Shown here: one piece after another, positions 26,647 to 33,795 of the stretch
Position numbering within the stretch: the stretch's first letter is position 1
Layout of the letters: each line of letters begins with the position of its first letter
Source of the DNA: Qipengyuania profundimaris
Lineage (GTDB): Bacteria; Pseudomonadota; Alphaproteobacteria; Sphingomonadales; Sphingomonadaceae
DNA length: 64,000 nt
NCBI RefSeq assembly: GCF_030717945.1
Contig: NZ_JAVAIM010000001.1
Location: 1,301,131 to 1,365,130 of the forward strand
Direction of reading: 5' to 3'
The notes under the pieces: model-generated
What the model saw: the letters and a program-made list of their open reading frames with translations, nothing else
What the model was told of the DNA's origin: nothing
Database searches by the model: none
Position numbers and translations under genes: made by a program

Positions 26647-27522
26647 TTACCAGAAGAAGTCGTGGATCACGTCGACCACTTCGCCACTGTAGATATCGAC
26701 CAGCAGGACGTCGTCGTAATACCGGACCCAGCGATAGGGGCCGTAGACTTCCGGCAGGCGATACTGCCACGGATCGTTGATCCAGTAGCGGCTGCCGAAG
26801 AACAGGCTGCCGAGGCGGAAGCCGATGTTCAGGCGCCGATAGCTGTAATCGCGATAGGGCGCATAGTAGCGGCCCAGCCGGTAGAGGCTGCGATTGTTGT
26901 AGCGATAGCGGTTCCAGTTGTAGCGATCGTTGTTGCGCCAGCGGCGGTGGTCCCAGCGATCGTAGTCGTGCCAGCGGCGGCCATCGTAATAGCGCGCTCG
27001 CCGGTCGTAACGGCGTCCGTCGCGGTAGCCATTGCGATAAGCATCGCGGCGTTGGTCGCGGTAGGTCGTGTTGCGGTCGGCGCGATAGGTCCGATTGCGT
27101 TCGTAACGGTCGGCCCGGCGATCCGCACGGCGTTCCACCCTGCGATCTTCGCGACGTTCTGCGCGGCGCTCGCCCCGGTCTTCAGCCACCCGACGTTCAA
27201 CGCGCCGCTGGACGCGGTCATCGATGCCATCACGCCGTTCGGCCCGTCGTTCGCTGCGACGCTCTGCACGCTGTGCAGGGCGCGCCTCGCCACGGTTCGC
27301 ACGGCGTTGCTGGCGAGCTTCGCCACGATTACCGCGGCGTTCCTGGCGCGCTTCACGGCGCTCGCCACGGCGGTCCTGGCGGCTCTGCTGCCGCTGCTGC
27401 TTGATCTCATTCGCGCGCTCGCGCCATTCCTGGGCTTGCGCCTCCGCCGGCAAGGCAGTCACCGCCATCGCTGCGGCGAGGGCGCTAAGTGCGCTTCCTT
27501 TCATCAATCTGATAAGTGTCAT
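26647..27522 (-). CDS. RcnB-family periplasmic protein with long Arg-rich linker
   Basis: A 291-residue secreted protein. A signal peptide (about residues 1-30, ending AEAQAQ) is followed by roughly 130 residues dominated by Arg, Glu and Gln in repeated RRxERR-like units, then a Tyr/Arg/Asn-rich stretch. The C-terminal RcnB-type domain has GRYYAPYRDYSYRRLNIG, WRVPEV-like WQYRLPEVYGPYRWVRYYDD, and DIYSGEVVDVIHDFFW. E. coli RcnB affects nickel/cobalt homeostasis, but that role is not shown for these longer proteins. GGAAGGAACG precedes the ATG. Confidence 0.8.
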   Translation of the reverse strand: MTLIRLMKGSALSALAAAMAVTALPAEAQAQEWRERANEIKQQRQQSRQDRRGERREARQERRGNRGEARQQRRANRGEARPAQRAERRSERRAERRDGIDDRVQRRVERRVAEDRGERRAERREDRRVERRADRRADRYERNRTYRADRNTTYRDQRRDAYRNGYRDGRRYDRRARYYDGRRWHDYDRWDHRRWRNNDRYNWNRYRYNNRSLYRLGRYYAPYRDYSYRRLNIGFRLGSLFFGSRYWINDPWQYRLPEVYGPYRWVRYYDDVLLVDIYSGEVVDVIHDFFW

Positions 27523-27604
27523 GGAGCGTTCCTTCCGCTATACCAGCCGCTCCACCACCTGCGGCTCGTTTCACTGTCGCTGTTTGTACCGGTTCGGGCT
27601 GACC

Positions 27605-27617
27605 CCAATCTGAACCG
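27605..27617 (-). promoter_or_regulatory. Putative regulatory motif CGGTTCAGATTGG upstream of RcnB-like gene
   Basis: This minus-strand 13-mer lies 83 bases before the start codon and differs in one base from the one at 2357-2369. CCGGTTC (27589-27595) and GAACCGG (27612-27618) make an inverted repeat across it, and another GTTCAGATT occurs at 27660-27652. Confidence 0.35.
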
Positions 27618-27706
27618 GTCTGTCGACCTAACGTTAATGTTATCCCAAAGTAATCTGAACAAGATCGAGCTTGGCAGGTAGGGTCTGGCGGTGCAAGGCG
27701 GCAGCG

Positions 27707-28276
27707 ATGCTTTCAACCTTCGACGCAATCCGCAATGATATCGCACAGCGCCTTGCAGATGGTGCGACCAACCGCAGATCGCCGATCCACACGCCGGTCG
27801 TCGCTACCGCCGATGCCGATGCACGGGTGATGGTACTGCGCGGCTTCGATCCCCAAAGCTGGACGCTGCGATTTCACACCGATGCCCGCTCTCCCAAGGT
27901 CGCCGTGATCGAAAGCGATCCACGCATTGGCGTCCTTGCGTATGATAAGCAGGCAAAATTGCAGCTACGTCTGCGGGGGAGCGGACGGATCGTCACGACC
28001 GGCCAAGCGGTCGACAGCGCATGGTCGCAGAGCGACAACTTTGCCCGGCGTTGCTACCTCGGGAGCGGACCTGGCGAGCAGTCCGATCAACCGACCAGCG
28101 GTCTGCCAGCGGAGTTCGAAGGCGTCGAGCCGACGGACGATCAGGTGATCCCCGCTCGGGAGAACTTCGCCCTATTGCTGGTCCAGATCGAGGAGGCGGA
28201 CTGGTTCAGTCTCGCCCATACCGGCCATCGCCGCGCGCTGTTCATCGGTGACGAGGGGCGCTGGATTTCGCCTTGA
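27707..28276 (+). CDS. Pyridoxamine 5'-phosphate oxidase-like FMN-binding protein
   Basis: A 189-residue split-barrel flavoprotein. HTPVVATADADARVMVLRGFD and LRFHTDARSPKVAVIESDPRIGVLAYD match the N-terminal FMN-binding part of PNPOx-like proteins, and the C-terminal FALLLVQIEEADWFSL is typical. It lacks the C-terminal dimerisation domain of true PdxH, so PLP synthesis is unlikely; a general flavin reductase or oxidase role is the usual assignment. AAGGCGG precedes the ATG. It diverges from the RcnB-like gene. Confidence 0.85.
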   Translation: MLSTFDAIRNDIAQRLADGATNRRSPIHTPVVATADADARVMVLRGFDPQSWTLRFHTDARSPKVAVIESDPRIGVLAYDKQAKLQLRLRGSGRIVTTGQAVDSAWSQSDNFARRCYLGSGPGEQSDQPTSGLPAEFEGVEPTDDQVIPARENFALLLVQIEEADWFSLAHTGHRRALFIGDEGRWISP

Positions 28277-28365
28277 GCGAGGCGTGCGGCCGAAGCCTGA
28301 ACAACGCTTCGCCGCAGTTTGCGCCCAAGCCACCCCCTCCGACCAACCTCCATGGCCAATGGTTC

Positions 28366-28384
28366 ATGTGGCAGAAATGTGGCA
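28366..28384 (+). promoter_or_regulatory. ATGTGGCA direct repeat (11-base period) upstream of the OmpA-family gene
   Basis: Two exact ATGTGGCA copies start at 28366 and 28377, one helical turn apart, about 160 bases before the OmpA-family gene. OmpR/PhoB-type response regulators bind such tandem sites; the reverse complement core GCCACA resembles the ChvI-type half-site reported in Caulobacter. Confidence 0.4.
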
Positions 28385-28545
28385 AGCCGATTGCGGGCGC
28401 AGGCGATCACCCCCGCGGGGACTGCATATCGCCTGTCGACAAGAAACATCGGGGGTCGGGACAGCGGGCCAAGTCTCACAGGGGGAGGCGAACCAAACGG
28501 TCGCATTTGCCGAGGCACGCTGTCGTACATGAAGGAGTACCCAAT

Positions 28546-29433
28546 ATGACAATTCGAACCAGCACGGCCTCGCGCCTTGCCCTCATCGCTTTAGTGACGC
28601 TGCCCGCAGCCGGCACGCTGTCGGCCCAGGAAATCGAACCTGCGCAGGACGGTGAGGTCCTGACCACAGTTTATGGCGCGACCCCGGTCGAAGGGCCGGA
28701 TATCGAAGGCGTGATCACCGCCCGCCGCGGCGACCAGATTCAGGTCACTAGCGCCGATGGCACGAATTCTGTCATCACCGTGGAGCCGGACACCGAGATC
28801 CGCGGCACCGGCGGCTTTCTCGGCCTTGGTCGTACCTCGCTCACCGCGCAGGACCTGCTGAACGGTATCCCGGTCGAGGTCGAGACCATGCAGGCCGGCG
28901 AGATGCTGCTCGCCAGCGAGATCAAGCTGAAGAACGACGATCTCGAAACCGCGCAGATGATCCAGGCCGGCACCTCGCAGCGCTTTGCCGAACAGCGCGC
29001 CGATATCGACACCAACACCGCCGCCGCCGAGGCGCTGCGCGGGCGCATGGGCAATATCGACAACTACAATGTGAAGGGCGTCACCAACGTCTATTTCGAC
29101 ACCGGCAAATGGTCGGTCGGGCAGGGCGACCGTGCGCAGCTGTGCCAGGCTGCCAGCCAGGCCGACAGCATGAGCAATGCGTTGCTGCTGGTCGTCGGTT
29201 ACACGGATTCGGTCGGCGATCAGGATTACAACCAGACGCTGAGCGAGCGGCGCGCGGCGCGTGTGGTCAACATCCTCCAGCAGGAATGCGGCTGGAAGCC
29301 TTGGCGCATGCTGACCCCGACCGGTTTCGCCGAAGCCGATCCGGCGGCGGACAATTCGACTGCGGAAGGCCGTCGCCAGAACCGGCGCGTGTCGGTCAAT
29401 ATCCTCGTCAGCAAGGCGGCCGAGGAAGGCTGA
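28546..29433 (+). CDS. OmpA-family peptidoglycan-associated envelope protein
   Basis: A 295-residue secreted protein. A signal peptide (cut near LSA-QE) is followed by a DUF5666-like beta domain (GVITARRGDQIQVTSADG, TVEPDTEIRGTGGF), a helical linker (QRADIDTNTAAAEALRGRMG) and a C-terminal OmpA domain, NVYFDTGKWSVGQGD...VVGYTDSVGDQDYNQTLSERRAARVV...EGRRQNRRVSV, which binds peptidoglycan. AAGGAG lies nine bases before the ATG. A good terminator follows. The 269-base upstream region holds no gene but a tandem ATGTGGCA site. Confidence 0.9.
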   Translation: MTIRTSTASRLALIALVTLPAAGTLSAQEIEPAQDGEVLTTVYGATPVEGPDIEGVITARRGDQIQVTSADGTNSVITVEPDTEIRGTGGFLGLGRTSLTAQDLLNGIPVEVETMQAGEMLLASEIKLKNDDLETAQMIQAGTSQRFAEQRADIDTNTAAAEALRGRMGNIDNYNVKGVTNVYFDTGKWSVGQGDRAQLCQAASQADSMSNALLLVVGYTDSVGDQDYNQTLSERRAARVVNILQQECGWKPWRMLTPTGFAEADPAADNSTAEGRRQNRRVSVNILVSKAAEEG

Positions 29434-29457
29434 GCGCTGCAAACCTTCGATACCAGG

Positions 29458-29482
29458 GGGCGGGCTTCGGCTCGCCCTTTTT
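29458..29482 (+). terminator. Intrinsic terminator after the OmpA-family gene
   Basis: GGGCGGGC and GCTCGCCC pair (one G-U) around a TTCG tetraloop, followed by TTTTT. Confidence 0.92.
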
Positions 29483-29535
29483 CCCTGACAAACTGCTGCG
29501 CCAAACAATCCGAATGTTAACCGTCTTTTTCGGAA

Positions 29536-29557
29536 TTTCTGGTAGCGCTATCAGAAA
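29536..29557. promoter_or_regulatory. LacI-type palindromic operator
   Basis: The 22-base palindrome has arms TTTCTGGTAGC and GCTATCAGAAA with one mismatched pair and a central CG, as LacI/GalR-family operators have. It lies 20 bases before the start codon of the sensor-domain gene at 29577. Confidence 0.75.
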
Positions 29558-29576
29558 TAAGACGGAGGGGCTTGGA

Positions 29577-30425
29577 ATGAACGCAGCAAGATCGATTCTG
29601 TTGTTGTCCGACAATCCTGGGGAAGACTACGTTTCCCGCGTTCGCTTGGGGCTGGAACGTACCTGCCGGCCTGCCGGACTTGGCGTCGAGGCGGTCAATG
29701 TCTACGGTCGCGGGACAAAAGCTATCGACGTGCTGCGGGCTTCGGACCATGCCGGGATCGTGCTGACGCCGCCGCTTTCGGACGATCGCCCGCTGCTTTC
29801 GATCGTAGAGGCCCGTGGCGTGCCTATGGTGCGCATCGCGGCCCTGCTCGATCCCGACCGTGGAAATATCGTCGGCATGGACGAATTCGCGGCCGCGTCT
29901 GCGATAGTCGGTCAGCTTACCGAACGAGGCCATCGCCGCATTGCCATCCTGCGCGGGCCGCAGTCCCACCTTGTCAGTCTGCGCCGCTACAATGGCTATG
30001 CCAACGCGCTGGGCGCAAAGGGTTTGCGGGTCGATCAGTCGCTTGTCGCGCAAGGAGATTTCACCCGTGAGTCTGGCAAACGCGAGGCACCGAAGCTGTT
30101 CGCGGCCAAGCCGACCGCCATATTTGCCAGCAATGACGAGATGGCCGCGGGAATTATCGACGCGGCGAACGAAGCCGGCATTGCCGTTCCGGGCGATATT
30201 TCGCTGGTCGGCTACGACGACAATGCCGTGGCCACAAAGGTCCGTCCCCAGCTGACGACCGTGCGCCAGCCCTGCGAGGGAATGGGAGAGGCGGCGGGCA
30301 AACTCCTTGCCGATCAGGTCGGCCGACACGGAGCGCAGTCGCGGCAAGTATCGGTGCCGTTCGATATCGTCGAGCGGCAATCGGTGAGCGATTTGAAGGA
30401 ACAGGGTTCGGCCGACGGAGTGTAA
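29577..30425 (+). CDS. LacI-family effector-binding domain protein without DNA-binding domain
   Basis: A 282-residue periplasmic-binding-protein fold matching the C-terminal sensor of LacI/GalR regulators: AARSILLLSDNPGEDYVSRVRLGLE at the start, GHRRIAILRGP, PTAIFASNDEMAAGIIDAANEAGIAVPGDISLVGYDDN, and PQLTTVRQPCEGMGEAA. The usual 55-60 residue helix-turn-helix before it is absent, and the 143 bases back to the OmpA gene hold no room or frame for one. GGAGGGG precedes the ATG. A near-perfect LacI-type operator lies just upstream, so a relative encoded elsewhere may control it. It may act as a sugar sensor or a competitor for dimerisation. Confidence 0.8.
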   Translation: MNAARSILLLSDNPGEDYVSRVRLGLERTCRPAGLGVEAVNVYGRGTKAIDVLRASDHAGIVLTPPLSDDRPLLSIVEARGVPMVRIAALLDPDRGNIVGMDEFAAASAIVGQLTERGHRRIAILRGPQSHLVSLRRYNGYANALGAKGLRVDQSLVAQGDFTRESGKREAPKLFAAKPTAIFASNDEMAAGIIDAANEAGIAVPGDISLVGYDDNAVATKVRPQLTTVRQPCEGMGEAAGKLLADQVGRHGAQSRQVSVPFDIVERQSVSDLKEQGSADGV

Positions 30426-30455
30426 TGATCCGCCCGCCGACCGAACCCGGGCACG

Positions 30456-30893
30456 TCAGGCGGCCTGCTTGATGTCGCGCAGGGTGAGGTCGAAGGTCAC
30501 GTCCTCGCCGGCGAGCGGGTGGTTGCCGTCGGCCTTCACCTGCTCGTCGCCCACTTCGAGGATGTAGAGCGTCATCGGCTGGCCTTCGGGCGTCTGCGCT
30601 TGCATTGCCATGCCCGGCTGCGGAGCGGGCTCTGCGGGCAGGTTGGCGCGCGGGATGTCGATCACCAGTTCCTCGCGGCGCGGGCCGAAGGCGTTGTCGC
30701 TGTCGATGGAGACGGTCTGGCTGTCGCCGACTTCCATGCCGGTCAGCGCTTCTTCGATCGCCGGGAAGATCTGGCCTGCGCCAAGCTGGACGGTCTGCGG
30801 GCCGACTTCGGACGTGTTGCCGATTTCCTGCCCGTCGCCGCGCTTGAGGACGTAGTCGATGGTCACGGTGTCACCGTTGCTGGGTGTGGTCAT
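30456..30893 (-). CDS. FKBP-type peptidyl-prolyl isomerase, SlyD-like
   Basis: A 145-residue FKBP with an inserted-flap domain as in SlyD: GDTVTIDYVLKRGDGQEIGNT opens the FKBP fold, FPAIEEALTGMEVGDSQTV follows, the flap lies around residues 70-125, and NHPLAGEDVTFDLTLRDI closes it. The family isomerises Xaa-Pro bonds and acts as a chaperone. The C-terminus lacks the His/Cys-rich metal tail of E. coli SlyD. It is convergent with the sensor gene. Confidence 0.9.
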   Translation of the reverse strand: MTTPSNGDTVTIDYVLKRGDGQEIGNTSEVGPQTVQLGAGQIFPAIEEALTGMEVGDSQTVSIDSDNAFGPRREELVIDIPRANLPAEPAPQPGMAMQAQTPEGQPMTLYILEVGDEQVKADGNHPLAGEDVTFDLTLRDIKQAA

Positions 30894-31417
30894 GGTATTC
30901 CTTTGGATTTCGTGTTCGCGGCGCGAGGGAATGCGCCGTCGTGGAATGCGCCCGCGTGTCGGGCACGTTGGGCGCTATTGTGTCAAACCGGGGTGGGGGG
31001 TGTCAAACGCAGCGGCGGAGCGAGTTCGGAGAGCGGGGCGAAAGCGACAGAGAGGCGACAAAGGCGACACCCTGTCGCCTATCGCGATCGCCAGAAAAAT
31101 CGTTTTTAAACAGAGGTCTAGTTTAACTCGCAGCAGGCCACACTTCGATCCCCCCCCCCGGGGGCAAACACAAATGTCAAGAAATTCAGACCTCGTTTGT
31201 CAAAGAGCATCTCATCGTTATCAGCGAGATGGGAGGTAGGAAAGCGGCGCCCTGATTAAAGAGGATGGACGAGTGGAGACCACGTTTGGTTTGCGAGGAT
31301 CAACTAACGCGGGCCGAAGGCGAAAGTGGCCTGTTATGCCGAAGCGCAAACCCAACGTCCGCTCTCAGGTAGTCGACCGATTCTTCCCAATGTCTTTTTG
31401 TGGGTGGTTAGCAGACG
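30894..31417. other. Intergenic region of 520 bases, repeats but no supported gene
   Basis: No reading frame here looks coding. Visible features are two TGTCAAAC copies (30981 and 31001), three GGCGACA-like units near 31037-31070, a run of ten C followed by five G at 31150-31164, and repeat-like sequence at 31354-31380. The stretch separates the FKBP promoter from the orphan Imm8 gene. Confidence 0.5.
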
Positions 31418-31421
31418 CTAA
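31389..31421 (+). repeat. Dispersed repeat copy 5
   Basis: AATGTCTTTTTGTGGGTGG continues into TTAGCAGACGCTAA. It overlaps the last codon of the Imm8 gene. A weaker relative, AACGTCCGCTCTCAGGTAG, begins at 31354. Confidence 0.6.
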
Positions 31422-31765
31422 GGTGGCGTCATTCCTTCGAACTCCCAACGACTCCAGGCAGCAAGTTTTGTAGCGATTGAGTTCCAGTCGGACCCTTCTG
31501 TCTGCCCAACTCGCTTCGCCACAAATCGCTCAAGCGCTGGGAAATCGAACTCTGCCATGATCAACCTGTATTGCCCACTCACGACTTCATCCGTCTCAAG
31601 CGCAGAGCGCAGCCATGCGGGGGAGCAAACTTCGAAAGTAAAGTCATCTCCTCCACGCTCACCAACAGCTCCAATCGTCGCAATGACATTTACGCAGAAC
31701 GCCTCCTCCTCAAAGGAGCTCAGGTCGCTTTCGAAATAGTCTAAGGATCGGAGTTCGGCTCTCAT
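31418..31765 (-). CDS. Imm8-family immunity protein (orphan)
   Basis: A 115-residue protein matching the Imm8 family of polymorphic-toxin immunity proteins: MRAELRSLDYFES at the start, FCVNVIATIGAVGERGGDDFTFEVCSPAWL in the centre, GQYRLIMAEFDFPALERFVAKRV, and a closing WNSIATKLAAWSRWEFEG. GAGGTGG lies seven bases before the ATG at 31765; a start at 31780 would add five residues. No toxin gene is recognisable next to it. It is enclosed by dispersed repeat copies and lies downstream of nothing obvious, so it may be a defensive orphan or a relic. Confidence 0.75.
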   Translation of the reverse strand: MRAELRSLDYFESDLSSFEEEAFCVNVIATIGAVGERGGDDFTFEVCSPAWLRSALETDEVVSGQYRLIMAEFDFPALERFVAKRVGQTEGSDWNSIATKLAAWSRWEFEGMTPP

Positions 31766-31789
31766 CTGGCCACCTCGCATTAAATTCCG

Positions 31790-31832
31790 AATGTCCGCAA
31801 GGAGGTCGTTAGCTGCCAGTCTGCTAACGACC
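31790..31832 (+). repeat. Dispersed repeat copy 6 with inverted half copy (hairpin)
   Basis: AATGTCCGCAAGGAGGTCG begins the copy. GGTCGTTAGC (31804-31813) and GCTAACGACC (31823-31832) then form ten perfect pairs around a nine-base loop. The hairpin ends 12 bases beyond the ettA stop and may end its transcript. Confidence 0.7.
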
Positions 31833-31844
31833 CGCACAGGCCGG

Positions 31845-33518
31845 TTATCGCGTCAGCTTCTTATACGCCAACCTCGTCGGCCGATCTGCCGCATCGCCGA
31901 GCCTGCGCCGCTTGTCCTCTTCGTAAGCCTCGAAATTGCCCTCGAACCATTCGACGTGGCTGTTGCCTTCGAAGGCGAGGATGTGCGTTGCGAGGCGGTC
32001 GAGGAAGAAGCGGTCGTGCGAGATGACCACGGCGCAGCCGGCGAAGTTCTCGATCGCCTCTTCCAGAGCGCCGAGCGTTTCCACGTCGAGGTCGTTGGTC
32101 GGCTCGTCCAGCAGCAGCACGTTGCCGCCTTCCTTGAGCATCTTGGCCATGTGGACGCGGTTGCGTTCGCCGCCGGACAGCTTGCCGACGTTCTTCTGCT
32201 GGTCCGCGCCCTTGAAATTGAACGCGCCCACGTAGGCCCGCGTGGAGGTGTCGTGGCCGTTGACCTTCATGTAGTCGAGGCCGTCGGAGATTTCCTCCCA
32301 CACGTTGTTCTTCGGGTTCAGATCGTCGCGGCTCTGGTCGACATAGCCGAGGTGGACGGTGCTGCCGATCTCGATGCTGCCGCTGTCGGGCTCTTCCTGT
32401 CCGGTGATGATCTTGAACAGGGTGGACTTGCCCGCGCCGTTAGGCCCGATCACGCCGACGATGCCGCCCGGGGGCAGCATGAAGTCGAGGTTTTCGAAGA
32501 GCAGCTTGTCGCCGTATGACTTGGTCAGGCCCTTGGCCTCGATCACCTTGCCGCCGAGCCGTTCGGGCACCTGGATCACGATCTGCGCCTTGCCCGGCTT
32601 GCGGTCCTTCTGGCTTTCCTGGAGTTCCTCGAACTTGCGGATACGCGCCTTGGACTTGGTCTGGCGAGCGGACGGCGTCTGCCGGATCCATTCGAGTTCG
32701 CGGCTGAGCGACTTCTGGCGCCCGCTTTCCTCGCGGCTTTCCTGCTCGAGACGCTTAGCCTTCTTTTCGAGGTAGGTCGAATAATTGCCCTCGTAAGGGT
32801 AGTAGCTGCCGCGGTCGAGTTCGAGGATCCATTCCACCACATTGTCGAGGAAGTAGCGGTCGTGGGTGATCATCAGCACGGCCCCTGCATATTCCTTGAG
32901 GTGGTTTTCCAGCCACTCGACGCTTTCGGCATCGAGGTGGTTGGTCGGCTCGTCCAGCAGCAGGATGTCCGGCTTCTGGATCAGCAGGCGGGTGAGCGCG
33001 ACACGGCGTTTCTCGCCGCCCGAAAGATCGGTGACGGGGCTGTCGCCCGGCGGGCAGCGCAGGGCCTCCATCGCGATTTCGAGCTGGTTGTCGAGCGTCC
33101 AGCCGTCGACTGCGTCGATTTCGGTCTGGAGCGCGGCCATCTTGTCGCCCAGCGCTTCGAAATCGGCATCGGGTTCGGCCATCTGCGCGGCGATCGCGTT
33201 GTATTCATCGACCTTGTCGGCGATGTCGCGGGCACCGTCTTTGACGTTTTCGAGCACGGTCTTGCTCTCGTCCAGCTCGGGTTCCTGCTCCAGATAGCCT
33301 ACGGTGATGTTCTCGCCCGGCCAGGCCTCGCCCGAAATATCGGTGTCGATGCCGGCCATGATCTTGATCAGGGTGGACTTGCCCGCGCCGTTAGGCCCGA
33401 CGATGCCGATCTTCGCCCCGCGATAGAACTGCAGGTTGATATTGCTCAGCACCGGCTTCTGCGCGCCGGGGAAAGTCTTGGTCATGTCCTTCATGACGAA
33501 TGCATATTGCGCGGCCAT
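31845..33518 (-). CDS. ettA: Energy-dependent translational throttle protein EttA (ABC-F)
   Basis: A 557-residue soluble ABC-F ATPase with two nucleotide-binding domains that gates ribosome elongation by ATP level. Walker A motifs are GPNGAGKSTLIKI near residue 40 and GPNGAGKSTLFKI near residue 350; the signatures are LSGGEKRRVAL and LSGGERNRVHM; Walker B motifs are ILLLDEPTNHLD and VLLLDEPTNDLD. The linker region with ETQ-like charged helices and the arm of EttA are present. The ATG at 33518 follows a 277-base intergenic stretch. Confidence 0.95.
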   Translation of the reverse strand: MAAQYAFVMKDMTKTFPGAQKPVLSNINLQFYRGAKIGIVGPNGAGKSTLIKIMAGIDTDISGEAWPGENITVGYLEQEPELDESKTVLENVKDGARDIADKVDEYNAIAAQMAEPDADFEALGDKMAALQTEIDAVDGWTLDNQLEIAMEALRCPPGDSPVTDLSGGEKRRVALTRLLIQKPDILLLDEPTNHLDAESVEWLENHLKEYAGAVLMITHDRYFLDNVVEWILELDRGSYYPYEGNYSTYLEKKAKRLEQESREESGRQKSLSRELEWIRQTPSARQTKSKARIRKFEELQESQKDRKPGKAQIVIQVPERLGGKVIEAKGLTKSYGDKLLFENLDFMLPPGGIVGVIGPNGAGKSTLFKIITGQEEPDSGSIEIGSTVHLGYVDQSRDDLNPKNNVWEEISDGLDYMKVNGHDTSTRAYVGAFNFKGADQQKNVGKLSGGERNRVHMAKMLKEGGNVLLLDEPTNDLDVETLGALEEAIENFAGCAVVISHDRFFLDRLATHILAFEGNSHVEWFEGNFEAYEEDKRRRLGDAADRPTRLAYKKLTR

Positions 33519-33795
33519 CGGGCGGGTCCTTCGTGATCGGAATGGGATAAGCGGGCGGCGCGCGCCCGGCAGGTATGGTGGGCCAGATAATGGCCGCAGC
33601 GCGCAGGGGCAAGCGCGGTGTGAGGAGCGCCGATCTTATCGCCTCGCCTGATGGAACGTTCACATGGTCGCGGCTGCCGTCGAAAAGTCGCCATCTGCTG
33701 TTTTTGTTCGAGAAATCTAGGCAAAACCAAGAAAAAAGTGAGGACTTATTAAGTAACGGTCTCTAGGACGCCGGCAGGGGGTTTCACGCGACATC

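Noticed and set aside
28277-28545. In-frame extension of the OmpA-family gene back to 28273
   Set aside because: The added residues have no signal-peptide character, and the ATG at 28546 has AAGGAG and starts a clean signal sequence.
31273-31473. A 66-codon plus-strand frame as a toxin partner for Imm8
   Set aside because: It runs through repeat sequence and the 3' end of the Imm8 gene, lacks a ribosome site and shows no toxin motif.
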